DNA of 64,000 bases from JAIPEI01 sp964443135 (GCA_964443135.1 CAYUBQ010000009.1:1-64000); one strand, 5' to 3'. Shown: positions 1 to 9,344, numbered from the stretch's first letter. Translations and numbers: made by a program. The notes: generated by a model from the sequence alone, not told the origin.

Positions 1-49
1 CTGAATGGGGTTCAGGGGGTCGGAGGTTCAAATCCTCTCGTCCCGACCA
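1..49 (+). tRNA. tRNA-Pro (anticodon GGG), 3' part, cut by window edge
   Basis: The sequence folds as the 3' part of a tRNA. Bases 1-4 and 12-15 pair as the anticodon stem around the seven-base loop ATGGGGT at 5-11, which places the anticodon GGG at 7-9 after U33. A five-base variable loop is at 17-21. The T arm is at 22-38 with loop TTCAAAT. The acceptor strand is at 39-45, then discriminator A46 and an encoded CCA at 47-49. The 5' half lies outside the window. Its 3' end is next to an integrase remnant, as expected for an old tRNA integration site. Confidence 0.93.
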
Positions 50-78
50 GAAATTCAAACACTTAGCAGACGCCTCCG

Positions 79-249
79 TCATCTGCAACAGAATTTGTGA
101 CATTTTGTGACATCGGGGGGAACGGAGTCTGCTTTCTGAGCGGTCAGTCCATTCAAGAGATTGACCGCTTTCTTTTTGTGCTCCTGGCTCAAATGGGCGT
201 ACCGCATGGTCATCGCCGGCGTCATGTGCCCCGAAGAACGCTTGCTTGC
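79..249 (-). pseudogene. Tyrosine recombinase (phage-type integrase), C-terminal remnant
   Basis: Reading the minus strand gives GHMTPAMTMRYAHLS followed by QEHKKKAVNLLNGL and a stop at 79-81. This is the C-terminal box of tyrosine recombinases: the GH histidine and the nucleophilic tyrosine in RYAHLS are both present. The frame is closed by a TGA at 250-252, so the rest of the catalytic domain (first Arg, Lys, HxxR) and the DNA-binding half are missing. The fragment lies 30 bases from the tRNA-Pro 3' end, the usual position of an integrase gene beside its attachment site. It is interpreted as a scar of an excised or decayed integrative element. Confidence 0.8.
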
Positions 250-331
250 TCATGGATCGGTAACCAGCCCTTCTACCCTCGGAAGTGGGGAGACGGTCCG
301 AGGGGCAGTCACCCGGTCGGGAGAGGAAGAC

Positions 332-925
332 GTGGCCGAGGAGAGATCCGCCGGAAACCTGGAGGCGTTGCTCGATCAGGTGGAGCAGGCCGCGGAGGGT
401 GGGGAGGGGATGTCGCTGGGCGGGCTGATGGACTTTGTGGGCCGCAGCTCCTTCGGCCCTTTCCTGCTGATCCCCGGGTTGATCACACTGGCTCCGCTGA
501 TCGGGGACATCCCCGGCGTACCCACGCTCATGGGCCTGTTCGTCCTGCTCTCGGCAGGACAGCTGCTTGTGGGCCGGAGGCAGATCTGGCTCCCACGGTG
601 GCTGCAGGAGCGAAGCGTGGACCGGGAGAAGCTCGACAAGGCGATCTCGTGGTTGCGCCGGCCCTCCCGGTGGCTCGACCGTCTCATGCGACCCCGACTG
701 GAGCGGTTCACCGGGCGGACCGGGACGATTGCCAGCTCTGCCATGTGCGCGCTGATTGCCGTCGCCATGCCGTTCATGGAGTTCGTGCCCTTCAGCGCCA
801 ACGGTGCGGGAGCGGCCTTGACGGCCCACGGCCTCGGGCTGGTGACGAGGGACGGCCTGGTGATGCTGCTCGCGTTCGCTCTCACCCTTGCGACCTTCGC
901 GCTCCCCCTGATCGCACTGCTCTGA
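332..925 (+). CDS. ExoD-family (exopolysaccharide synthesis) membrane protein
   Basis: A 197-residue protein matching the ExoD family. It has an N-terminal LDQVEQ...LGGLMDFVGRSSFGPFLLIPGL segment (family hallmark GLMDxxGxxSFGPxLL) and hydrophobic stretches around residues 35-80 and 135-197. It is expected in the inner membrane. ExoD was named for exopolysaccharide and alkali phenotypes in Sinorhizobium; its biochemical role is unknown. The GTG at 332 is chosen because GAGAGGAAG lies just upstream and the homology begins soon after. The frame is open further upstream, but that extension runs antisense to the integrase remnant and has no family similarity. Confidence 0.8.
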   Translation: MAEERSAGNLEALLDQVEQAAEGGEGMSLGGLMDFVGRSSFGPFLLIPGLITLAPLIGDIPGVPTLMGLFVLLSAGQLLVGRRQIWLPRWLQERSVDREKLDKAISWLRRPSRWLDRLMRPRLERFTGRTGTIASSAMCALIAVAMPFMEFVPFSANGAGAALTAHGLGLVTRDGLVMLLAFALTLATFALPLIALL

Positions 926-1029
926 CCCGACGTTCCCCTTCTTCGCGTTTCACAGGCCCATGCCCGTGCGCGGACTCAGCCCGAGCCGTTCCCCCGTCTT
1001 CCTGCTTCCCGGAGCTCTGCCAACGGGCG

Positions 1030-1251
1030 CTACCTCAGGACGGACATGCGCTGAATCCGGTCCTTGCGGATCCCGAACTCCTCGTCACTCATTCTCCCTT
1101 CACGGCGGGCCTCACGAATCCAATCCATCTCCTGGTCGATCTTCCATTCATAGCTCCCCGCACCTGCTGCTCCTCCGGCGGCCCCGAGCCCCGCGGAACC
1201 CCGCTTTTCATCCTCCTGAATTTGGGGTATTCTCGTAATGACCCGCTCCAA
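1030..1251 (-). CDS. Small SHOCT-like hypothetical protein
   Basis: A minus-strand frame of up to 73 residues. Its C-terminal 35 residues (IDQEMDWIREARREGRMSDE then EFGIRKDRIQRM) look like a short amphipathic SHOCT-type helix pair, with the spacing of a charged helix, a GxMSDEEF turn and a second charged helix. The only start for the full frame is a TTG at 1251 without a clear ribosome-binding site, so the true start is unsure. The Gly/Ala-rich middle could be a linker. The opposite-strand frame shows no family features. Existence is moderately supported; function unknown. Confidence 0.4.
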   Translation of the reverse strand: MERVITRIPQIQEDEKRGSAGLGAAGGAAGAGSYEWKIDQEMDWIREARREGRMSDEEFGIRKDRIQRMSVLR

Positions 1252-1314
1252 AGAGGGGAATCCGCCGGGAGCCGCTTCCGATGGTCAAGGGAGCCCCAGA
1301 CGAGGAAGAGCGCG

Positions 1315-2133
1315 ATGGAACAGGAATCCAAGACCTATCACACATACCACCCGGCCCGTTACGGCGACGGTTCCGTGAGCGAAGAAGCGCGGGACTTCGT
1401 GAGAGAGGAGCCGCTGCTGATCCGGGTGGAGGACTGCACTTACGCCGTGGTGATGCGGACCCCGGGGGAGGAGGTCGTCCACGCCGCGGGGTTCTGCCTC
1501 TCGGAAGGGCTGGTCGAGTCTCCGGAGGACCTTGTCTCCATCGGTTTCTGCAGCGATCTCGACGAGAACAGCGTCAACGTGCGTTTGACGGGGACGAGAA
1601 GGACCATGGTCTCCGAGCAGCTCGGCAGGCAGGGCTTCCTCAGCCAGACCAGCTGCGGGATCTGCGGCCGGGAGATGATCGAGGATCTGACCGCCCATCT
1701 GAAGGTCGCCGAGGACGGAGCCGGGATCGACTACGGCGAGGTGTTCGGCTGCTTCGACACCTTCTTGCGGGAACAGCAGTACTACGCCCGCACCCGGGGC
1801 ACCCACGCGGTCATGCTTTTCGATGCCGACCGGAACGTCCTTGCGAAAGCGGAGGATGTGGGGCGTCACAACGCCATGGACAAGTCGGTGGGAACCGTTT
1901 TCCTGGGGAATCGGATGTCCGATGTGAAGCTGGCGGTTCTCTCCTCCCGGATCAGCTTCGAGATGATCCAGAAGGCGGCGAGGGCGGGAATCCCGATCCT
2001 GATCAGCAAGTCCAACCCCACCACCATGGCGGTGGAGCTGGGACGGAAGCTGAACATGACCCTCATCTGCCTGGACAAGAAATCCGGTTTCATCGTCCCG
2101 TGCGGGGAGAATCGGATCCGACGACAGGGCTGA
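1315..2133 (+). CDS. fdhD: FdhD, sulfurtransferase for Mo/W-bisPGD cofactor of formate dehydrogenases
   Basis: A 272-residue protein of full FdhD length. FdhD relays sulfur from a cysteine desulfurase to the Mo or W bis-pterin cofactor of formate dehydrogenases. The catalytic CxxC appears as SCGICGRE around residue 118, and the GRHNAMDK motif typical of the family is near residue 182. ATG 1315 is used; an AGGAAGAG box lies just upstream. The reading frame extends far upstream but without similarity. A short hairpin (GGCTTC/GAAGCC, 2167-2182) follows the stop. No formate dehydrogenase gene lies in the window, so its client is elsewhere. Confidence 0.95.
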   Translation: MEQESKTYHTYHPARYGDGSVSEEARDFVREEPLLIRVEDCTYAVVMRTPGEEVVHAAGFCLSEGLVESPEDLVSIGFCSDLDENSVNVRLTGTRRTMVSEQLGRQGFLSQTSCGICGREMIEDLTAHLKVAEDGAGIDYGEVFGCFDTFLREQQYYARTRGTHAVMLFDADRNVLAKAEDVGRHNAMDKSVGTVFLGNRMSDVKLAVLSSRISFEMIQKAARAGIPILISKSNPTTMAVELGRKLNMTLICLDKKSGFIVPCGENRIRRQG

Positions 2134-2243
2134 CCCTGCACCGCTCTGCCACAGTCCCGTCCTGAAGGCTTCTCTCGAAGCCGCAAAGCCCCGCGCTCCA
2201 TGGGGGACCAGGGTCCATGCTCCCCTGATGCGCCCCCCCTGCC

Positions 2244-2265
2244 GTTATGTCATGGATGATATAAC
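2244..2265. promoter_or_regulatory. Palindromic operator candidate upstream of bamB
   Basis: A 22-bp interrupted palindrome with half-sites GTTATGTCAT and ATGATATAAC around a central GG; nine of eleven positions match. It lies about 22 bp upstream of the candidate -35 box of the bam promoter, in an AT-rich pocket of an otherwise GC-rich region. Size and symmetry suit a dimeric TetR- or GntR-type regulator, but the regulator is not in the window. Confidence 0.55.
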
Positions 2266-2287
2266 CCTCAATACAATGGATTTTTTC

Positions 2288-2315
2288 TTGACATTAGCCA
2301 CGATGTAGCTAGATT
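2288..2315 (+). promoter_or_regulatory. Candidate sigma-70 promoter of the bam operon
   Basis: TTGACA at 2288-2293 and TAGATT at 2310-2315 with a 16-bp spacer, in the 305-bp gap between fdhD and bamB. The remainder of that gap (2316-2438) is a long untranslated leader ending in the GGAGAGGGAAAAG ribosome-binding site of bamB; I see no further gene in it. Confidence 0.55.
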
Positions 2316-2438
2316 GTAACCATCTCGCGCAGGCGGTGACACCCTGGCCCAGGGTCGGGAACCGTCGGCCGTCGGGCCGGTTGCCCGCAAAAGGGGACCG
2401 GTCAGGTCGAACATCCTGTACAACCGGAGAGGGAAAAG

Positions 2439-4448
2439 ATGAGGTACGCAGAGACGGGTGTCAATTTAGAGGTCGATCTATCCCGAGGAAGCATCGAAAA
2501 AGATATCTCAGATCCAAAAGATGCAGAGCTTTACCTTGGAGGGCTGGGGACGAACAGCAAGATCCTGTGGGACCGGGTCCCGCCCGAGGTCGAGCCCTTT
2601 TCACCGGACAACCTGCTCATCTTCAGCGCGGGGCTCCTGTGCGGGACGCCGGCCACCGGCTGCAACCGGACCATCGTCTCCACCATCTCGCCCCAGACGC
2701 AGTTCATGGCCTTTTCCATGATGGGAGGGTTCTGGGCGCCGGAGCTGAAGTACGCCGGGTACGACAAGGTGATCCTTCGCGGAAAGTCCCCCGATCTGGT
2801 CTACCTGTGGATCAACAACGACGAGGTGGAGATCCGGGACGCCACGCACCTCCGGGGCAAGGGCGCCGTGGAGACGGCGGAGCTGATTCGAAAGGAGCTG
2901 AACGAGCCGGAGGCCCAGGTGGCGGCCATCGGGTTGGCCGGCGAAAACCGGGTCTACTACGCATCCATCGAGCAGGGCCGGTCCAGCGCCAGCCGGGGCG
3001 GGATCGGCGCGGTGATGGGGGACAAGGGGCTGAAGGCGATCGCGGTTCGCGGGACCAAGGACATCAACATCGCGCAGCCCATGGAGTTCATGGAGCTCTG
3101 CAACGAGGTGCTGGAGTACATCGCCTGGCGGAACGAGCGGCCCATCCCGGGCGTCATGCCCATCCTGGCCGGGCTCGGGTCTCCCCAGGAGATGAAGGTC
3201 CACGACGAGAAGTGGCACACCGAGAACTTCCGCTGGGGCAACTCCCGCGTCCGGAGAAAGGACTTCTGGAACGAGGAGATCGCGAAGGACTGGACCGAGA
3301 CCATGGAGAACGCCCGGACCCGGTTGATCAGCTGTTACAACTGCCCCATGAAGTGCGGGGCCACCATCACCATGCCGGGCATCCCCACCTACATGATGAA
3401 ATGCTTCTCCAAGCTGACCTACACCATGGCGGCCTTCTCCGACCTGGAGTTCGGGCTGGGGATCGCCCAGAGCGCCACCGAGTACGGCGTGGACGCCTTC
3501 ACCACCCCGCAGGTGATGGCCTTCGCCCTGGAGCTCCTGGAGAACGGCATCCTCTCGGACGACGACTTCCCCGGCATGCCCGAGGACAACGAGGGGCGGT
3601 TCTACTGGCTGTTGGATCGCATCGTCCGCAGGGAAGGGATCGGAGACGTCCTGGCCGACGGCACCTACTGGGCGGCCAAGGCCATCGGGAAGGGCGCGGA
3701 GGAGTACGCCCACAACACCATCAAGAAGCACGAGCAGCTGCCGCTCAAGCTCTCCATGCTGAACCCCATCTACTTCCTGATGTACGCGACGGGCGAGAAG
3801 ATCAACATCACCCAGATCGAGGGGCAGTTCCCGCAGATGCCCTTTCCGAAGCGGGAGCAGCGGGAGGAGTTCGTCGAGGACTGGATTCAGGTCCCGGACG
3901 AGAAGTTCAAGCAGTACTTCGTGGACTGGGAGCTTCGCGGCGAGAACTCCTTCCCCTACTACCCCACGCCCCGGATGTGCGCCGACATCGTCGACTGGCA
4001 GGAGACGATGCACTACATCGACGACGCCCTGGGCATGTGCGCGGGCCTCTCCTCCTTTCCGTTGAAGCCCCCCTACCACATCCACAACTACCCCAGGCTC
4101 ATCTCCTCCGGGGCCGGGTTCGACATGGACGAGGACACGCTGTCCAAGACCGTCAAGCGGTACCGGACGCTGGTGAGGGCGGTCAACATTCGAAGGGGCA
4201 TGAGACGGGAGGACGAGCAACCCCCCCAGAACCACTGGAAGAAGCGGTTCCCCGAGCTGGAGAAGGAGCTCCTGGACACCTACTACGCGTTCAAGGGCTG
4301 GAACGAGCAGGGGATCCCGACCAAGGAGTCCCTTCAGGAGCTGGGCCTGGACTACGTGTACGAGGAGTTCGAGAAGCGGGGCATCTACTCCGGAAACGGA
4401 GGCGCATCGACCCAGGAGACCCCGGAGGGGCAGGAGAAGGAGGCCTAG
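2439..4448 (+). CDS. bamB: BamB, active-site tungsten subunit of class II benzoyl-CoA reductase
   Basis: A 669-residue member of the aldehyde:ferredoxin oxidoreductase family. BamB carries the W-bis-pyranopterin and one [4Fe-4S] cluster and reduces benzoyl-CoA to cyclohexa-1,5-diene-1-carboxyl-CoA in the cytoplasm. Visible features are the N-terminal AOR fold beginning YAETGVNLEVDLSRG, the pterin-binding motif GGIGAVMGDKGLKAI near residue 188, and cluster cysteines C299, C302 and C306 (CYNCPMKC), with another Cys at 322. Assignment as BamB rather than a generic AOR rests on overall similarity and on the intact bamBCDEFGHI gene order downstream. ATG 2439 follows a purine-rich GGAGAGGG box. The bamC start follows its stop by two bases. 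Confidence 0.95.
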   Translation: MRYAETGVNLEVDLSRGSIEKDISDPKDAELYLGGLGTNSKILWDRVPPEVEPFSPDNLLIFSAGLLCGTPATGCNRTIVSTISPQTQFMAFSMMGGFWAPELKYAGYDKVILRGKSPDLVYLWINNDEVEIRDATHLRGKGAVETAELIRKELNEPEAQVAAIGLAGENRVYYASIEQGRSSASRGGIGAVMGDKGLKAIAVRGTKDINIAQPMEFMELCNEVLEYIAWRNERPIPGVMPILAGLGSPQEMKVHDEKWHTENFRWGNSRVRRKDFWNEEIAKDWTETMENARTRLISCYNCPMKCGATITMPGIPTYMMKCFSKLTYTMAAFSDLEFGLGIAQSATEYGVDAFTTPQVMAFALELLENGILSDDDFPGMPEDNEGRFYWLLDRIVRREGIGDVLADGTYWAAKAIGKGAEEYAHNTIKKHEQLPLKLSMLNPIYFLMYATGEKINITQIEGQFPQMPFPKREQREEFVEDWIQVPDEKFKQYFVDWELRGENSFPYYPTPRMCADIVDWQETMHYIDDALGMCAGLSSFPLKPPYHIHNYPRLISSGAGFDMDEDTLSKTVKRYRTLVRAVNIRRGMRREDEQPPQNHWKKRFPELEKELLDTYYAFKGWNEQGIPTKESLQELGLDYVYEEFEKRGIYSGNGGASTQETPEGQEKEA

Positions 4449-4450
4449 TC

Positions 4451-4999
4451 GTGGAAGCAGCGAAAGAGAAGAACACCAAGATCGTCAAGACCGTCAAGGT
4501 GGACGCGGACCTCTGCAACGGCTGCCGGGCCTGCGAGGTGGTCTGCTCCGCCTCCCACGCGATGCCCAAGTACAGCAGCAACAACCCGGCGCGATCCCGC
4601 GTCCGGGTTCGGCGCGACCCGCTCCGGGACATGTACATCCCGGTGTTCGCCGGCGAGTACGCGCCGGCCGAGTGCATGGGGCGGGACAAGTACGTGATCG
4701 ACGGCAAGGAGTACGACGAGTGCGCCTTCTGCCGGGCCGCCTGCCCGTCGAGGGACCTGTTCAAGGAGCCCGACTCGGGCCTTCCCCTCAAGTGCGACAT
4801 GTGCGAGGAGGAAGACGAACCCCTCTGCGTCAAGTGGTGCATCACGGACGCCCTGACCTACGAGGAGCGGGAGGAGGAGGTGGAGGAGGAGCTCGAGCAG
4901 GACGACCTGGAGGTCGGGCTGGAGGCCTTGGCCGACAAGTACGGCCTGGAGAAGATCGTGGACACCCTGGCGCGGATGAGCGAGTCGAAGCGGGGCTGA
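4451..4999 (+). CDS. bamC: BamC, ferredoxin-like electron-transfer subunit
   Basis: A 182-residue iron-sulfur protein that feeds electrons to BamB. Cysteines are grouped as in three-cluster ferredoxins: CxxCxxCxxxC at residues 22-32 (CNGCRACEVVC), a central CAFCRAAC, and CDMC followed by CVKWC. The C-terminal third is acidic (EEREEEVEEELEQ) and ends in a short helix. The GTG start at 4451 is two bases after bamB, implying translational coupling. BamB and BamC form the catalytic (BC)2 unit in the Geobacter enzyme. Confidence 0.92.
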   Translation: MEAAKEKNTKIVKTVKVDADLCNGCRACEVVCSASHAMPKYSSNNPARSRVRVRRDPLRDMYIPVFAGEYAPAECMGRDKYVIDGKEYDECAFCRAACPSRDLFKEPDSGLPLKCDMCEEEDEPLCVKWCITDALTYEEREEEVEEELEQDDLEVGLEALADKYGLEKIVDTLARMSESKRG

Positions 5000-5024
5000 G
5001 GGAAGGAAGGGGACGAGGAGAGCC

Positions 5025-6176
5025 GTGGAGAACGTAGCGGACTACAAGGAGATCGTCGACGTCATCAAGGAGAGCGGGGGGGACCTGTTCAAGCGGTGCT
5101 TCCAGTGCGGCCTGTGCGACGCGGTCTGCCCGTGGAACCGGGTGCGGGAGTTCAGCATGCGCCGGATCGTGCGGCAGGCCACCTTCGGGATGACGGACAT
5201 CGAGAGCGAGGAGATGTGGCTCTGCACGACCTGCGGAAGGTGCCCGCAGCAGTGCCCGAGAGACGTGAGGCAGATCGATTCCGGGGTGGCGCTCCGCAGG
5301 ATCGCAACGGAGTACGGGGTGTTTCCCCAGTCGGTCCAGCCGATTCGGACCATCAGCGGCAGCCTGGTGGGGGAGGGCAATCCCCTGAGCGAGGAGCGGG
5401 AGAAGCGTGCGGACTGGGCGGAGGGCCTCTCCGTTCCCACCTTCACCGAGGGGATGGACGTCCTCTACTTTCCCGGCTGCTACCTGAGCTACGATCCCAG
5501 ACTGAAGAAGGTCGCCCGGGCCACGGCCGGGATCCTGCAGAAGGCCGGGGTGGACTTCGGGATCCTCGGGCCCAAGGAGAACTGCTGCGGGGAGAGCATT
5601 CGAAAGACGGGCGACGAAGAGGTGTTCAAGCGCCTCGCCCGCGAAAACATCAAGACGTGGATCGATGAGGGAGTGAGAAAGATCGTGGTCTCCTCCCCTC
5701 ACTGCTATCACACCTTCAAGAACGAGTACCCCGAGTTCCGTGTGGAGTTCGAGATCGTTCACATCACCCAGTTCGTGCACGAGCTGCTCCGGGACGGGAA
5801 GCTGGAGCTCTCCGGGGAGCTTGGAAAGAAGGTGACCTATCACGACCCCTGCTACCTGGGCCGGCACAACGGCGTCTACGACGAGCCCCGGGCGGTATTG
5901 AACGCGGTCGCCGGGTTGGAGCTGATCGAGATGCCCGAGTCGCGGGTGGACAGCCTCTGCTGCGGCGGAGGAGGCGGCAGGATCTGGATGGAAACCCCGA
6001 AGGGGGAGCGGTTCTGCGACCTCAGGGTGGAGCAGGCCATGGAAGCCGGGGCCGAGGTTCTGGCGACGGCCTGCCCCTACTGCATCTCCAACTTCGAAGA
6101 CAGCAAGCTGACCCTGGACGTTGTGGACGACATCGAGGTCCGGGACATTACCGAGATCATCTACGAAGCCCTTTGA
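5025..6176 (+). CDS. bamD: BamD, HdrB/HdrD-like CCG-domain subunit
   Basis: A 383-residue heterodisulfide-reductase-like subunit. The N terminus holds two [4Fe-4S] motifs (CFQCGLCDAVC at residues 25-35 and CTTCGRCPQQC near 67-77). The C-terminal two thirds hold two CCG domains, with ENCCGE and later SLCCGGGGG as the double-cysteine elements, plus the partner cysteines in PGCYLSY and HDPCYLG. In methanogen Hdr these domains bind non-cubane [4Fe-4S] clusters. Here the subunit is thought to connect BamE to BamBC. The GTG at 5025 follows GAGGAGAG. The gene lies 25 bp after bamC in the operon. Confidence 0.93.
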   Translation: MENVADYKEIVDVIKESGGDLFKRCFQCGLCDAVCPWNRVREFSMRRIVRQATFGMTDIESEEMWLCTTCGRCPQQCPRDVRQIDSGVALRRIATEYGVFPQSVQPIRTISGSLVGEGNPLSEEREKRADWAEGLSVPTFTEGMDVLYFPGCYLSYDPRLKKVARATAGILQKAGVDFGILGPKENCCGESIRKTGDEEVFKRLARENIKTWIDEGVRKIVVSSPHCYHTFKNEYPEFRVEFEIVHITQFVHELLRDGKLELSGELGKKVTYHDPCYLGRHNGVYDEPRAVLNAVAGLELIEMPESRVDSLCCGGGGGRIWMETPKGERFCDLRVEQAMEAGAEVLATACPYCISNFEDSKLTLDVVDDIEVRDITEIIYEAL

Positions 6177-6199
6177 AAGAGCGATTGAGAGGATCCAAG

Positions 6200-9100
6200 G
6201 TGGAAAAACGACTGGAAGAAAAAATCCAAGAGCTCCGCAAGCAGTACTGGGAAGGCGAGACGGGAGACGTCATGGTGGTGGGCGGCGGAATCAGCGGCAT
6301 TCAGGCCTCGCTGGACCTGGCCGTCGCCGGGTTCAAGGTCTACCTGGTGGAGAAAGGGCCGGCCATCGGCGGACACATGGCCCAGCTGGACAAGACCTAC
6401 CCCACCAATGACTGCTCCATGTGAATTCTCTCGCCCAAACTGGTCGAGGTCGACCGGCATCCCAACATCGAGATCCTGACGTACACGGAAGTGGACGGCG
6501 TGGAGGGCGAAGCAGGGGACTTCCAGGTTGCGTTGACGAAGAAGCCTCGCTACGTGATCGAGGACAAGTGCACGGGCTGCACGACCTGTGTGGAGTACTG
6601 CCCCGTGGAGTACCCGGACCCCTTCAATCAGGAGATATCCAGCAACAAGGCGGTCCATGTCTTCTTCTCTCAGGCCATTCCCCTGATCACATACATCGAC
6701 GAGAGCTGCCTCTATTTGAAAGAGAAGAAATGCCGCATCTGCGAGTCGGTGTGTCAGAACGACGCCATTGATCTGAACCAGAAGCCCGAAAAGGTCGAGG
6801 TGAAGGTCGGCGCGATCGTTCTCGCACCGGGCTATGAACCGTTCGACCCCGGGACCAAGGACGAGTACGGCTACAGGTTCGAGAACGTGGTCACCAGCCT
6901 GGACTTCGAGCGGCTGCTGTGCGCCACCGGGCCTTACGAAGGAGAGATCCTGCGGGCTTCCGACTCGAAGCACCCGCACAAGATCGCGTGGATTCAGTGC
7001 ATCGGATCCCGGCGGGTGACGCCCGGCGACAACAGCTACTGCTCTGCGGTCTGCTGCACCTACACCCAGAAGCAGGTGATCCTGACGAAGGATCACGATG
7101 CGGATGCGGAGTGTACCATTTTCCACAACGACATCCGCTCCTATGGAAAGGACTTCGAGCTCTACTACCATCGAACGGAAGAGCTCCCCGGGACACGGTT
7201 CATCCGAAGCTACGCCTCCGTCGTCAGGGAGGATCCCGAAACCAAGAATGTCGTCATCCGATACGCCACGCCGGATGAAGGGGTCAAGGAGGAGGAGTTC
7301 GACATGGTGGTCCTCTCCGTCGGGTTGAACCCCCCGGCGGGTTACGAGGAGATGGCCGGGAAGTTCGGGATCGATCTCGGTCCCCACGGGTTCTGCAAAG
7401 GCGCACCGTTCAACCCCATGGAGACCTCGAGGACCGGGGTCTTTGTGAGCGGGGCTTTCCAGGGACCGATGGACATCCCCGAGTCGGTGTTCACCGCCAG
7501 CGGGGCCGGCTCCCAGTGCGGGGAGTTCCTGGACCGCCGGAGAGGCAAGCTGACCACGGAGCGGGTCTATCCCGAGGAGAGGGATGTTTCCGAAGAGGAG
7601 CCTCGGGTCGGCGTCTTCGTGTGCCACTGCGGGGCCAACATCGGACGTGTGGTGGACGTCCCCTCCACCGTGGACTATGCCCTGACCCTGCCCAACGTGG
7701 TCTACGCCCAGGAGCAGCTCTTCTCGTGCGCCACGAACTCCGCACAGGAGATCACGGACATGGTCAAGGAGAAGGGGCTCAACCGGGTGGTGGTCGCCGC
7801 CTGCAGCCCCAGGACCCTCGAGCCGCTCTTCAGGGACACCCTCAGGGAAGCGGGAATCAACCAGTACTACTACGACATGGCCAACATCCGGGAGCACTGC
7901 TCCTGGGTGCACTCCAAGGAGCCGGGAGAGGCCACGCACAAGGCCAAGGACATCACCCGGATGTCGGTCGCGCGGGCCTGCCATCTGGAGCCGCTGCAGG
8001 AGATGGAGCTGCCTGTGAACAAGGCGGCACTGGTCGTGGGCGGCGGCGTCGCCGGAATGAATGCCGCTCTTTCCATCGCCAACCAGGGTCACGAGGTCTA
8101 TCTCCTGGAGAAGGAGGCGGAGCTGGGAGGGACGGCGAGAAGGCTCCACCACACGTTGGACGGACTGGATGTGCAGGACTACCTTCGCGACCTGGAGAGC
8201 AAGGTCCACCGCCACAGCTCGATCCATGTCCACACCAAAGCCGTCGTCGAGGAGGCGTCCGGCTACGTGGGCAACTTCGTCACCAAGGTGGCCTCCGAGA
8301 GGGGGATCCAGGAGATCCGGCACGGTGCGACGGTCATCGCTGTGGGCGCCGACGTGTACGAGCCCACCGAGTACCTGTACGGAGAAAACGACCGGGTCAT
8401 GACCCACCTCGAGCTGGAGGAGCGGATCGCCGAGGGAGACGAAACGCTCGCCCAGGCCGAAACCCTCGTGATGATCCAGTGCGTGGGCTGCAGGAACGAG
8501 GAGAGAGATTACTGCAGCAGGGTCTGCTGCAGCGAGTCCATCAAGAACGCCCTGAAGTTGAAAGAGATCAAGCCGGAGATGGACATCTACATCCTCTTCC
8601 GGGACATCCGGACGTACGGGTTCATGGAGGATTCCTATCGGGAGGCTTCGGAAAAGGACGTCAAGTTCATCCGATACGAGCCCGAGGACCCCCCTCAGGT
8701 GGAAGCCACGGAGGCCGAAGGGCGACCGGTCCTGCGGGTGACCGTACCCGATCCCATTCTCGGTCAGAAGCTCGCCATCGACGCAGACGCGCTGGCGCTT
8801 GCCGCTGCGGTGATCCCTTCGGCGGGAAGCGATGAGATCGCTCAGCAGTTCAAGGTCTCCCTGGGCGCCGACGCGTTCTTCAAGGAGGCCCACGTCAAGC
8901 TGAGGCCGGTGGAGTTCGGGACGGACGGCGTGTTCCTCTGCGGGACGGCCCACTATCCCAAGCACATCCCGGAGACGATCAATCAGGCTTACGGAGCCGC
9001 CGGCCGGGTTCTGACGCTCCTCTCCCGGGACACGGTCACGGCTTCCGGGGCCGTCTGCGCGGTGCAGGAGGAGGATTGCGTCTCCTGCGGGGCATGTATC

Positions 9101-9328
9101 ACCGCCTGTTCCTATGACGCCATCGAGTTTCGCGAGACGCCGGCGGGCCGGAAGGCTTGGGTCAATCCCGTTCTCTGCAAGGGGGACGGGCTGTGCAACG
9201 CGAAGTGCCCGACCAATGCCATTGTTCTGAAGCACTTCACCGATGAAGAGCTCACGAGCCAGATTGACGTGGCCGTCACAGAGGAAGAGATCCGGGAGCA
9301 GATGGACAAGGCGGTCGGCGATGTTTAG
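6200..9328 (+). CDS. bamE: BamE, HdrA-like flavin/iron-sulfur subunit with predicted selenocysteine (UGA 6422-6424)
   Basis: A 1042-residue fusion of a shortened HdrA-like half and a complete HdrA. GTG 6200 follows GAGAGGA; a TTG at 6173 is the alternative. Features in order: FAD site VVGGGISGIQASL; the HdrA signature NDCSM-U-ILSPKLVEV with in-frame TGA at residue 75 in place of the usual Cys; ferredoxin motifs CTGCTTCVEYC and CRICESVC; a second HdrA core starting VCHCGANIG; a second FAD site VVGGGVAGMNAAL; and a C-terminal two-cluster ferredoxin CVSCGACITAC...CNAKCP. HdrA flavins perform electron bifurcation, which probably drives the low-potential benzoyl-CoA reduction. Reading continues in frame after the TGA with unbroken homology, so this is not a pseudogene. 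Confidence 0.92.
6440..6457 (+). promoter_or_regulatory. Bacterial SECIS-like hairpin of bamE
   Basis: CTGGTCG (6440-6446) pairs with CGACCGG (6451-6457), seven pairs including one G-U, around the loop AGGT. The loop starts 23 bases after the UGA at 6422-6424. Bacterial SECIS elements lie within about 16-37 bases of the UGA and carry a GU in a small apical loop. The Escherichia coli fdhF loop likewise contains AGGU. This supports selenocysteine insertion by SelB. Confidence 0.65.
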
Positions 9329-9344
9329 GGAGCAAGCGAACGCA

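Noticed and set aside
97..1314. Long N-terminal extension of the fdhD frame and start of the ExoD frame at 161
   Set aside because: The extension runs across the integrase remnant and the ExoD gene and has no family similarity; starts at 1315 and 332 are supported by ribosome-binding sites and homology.
6422..6424. TGA taken as a stop that splits bamE into a pseudogene
   Set aside because: The frame continues with perfect HdrA homology, the TGA lies at a conserved Cys, and a SECIS-like hairpin follows; the same occurs independently in bamF.
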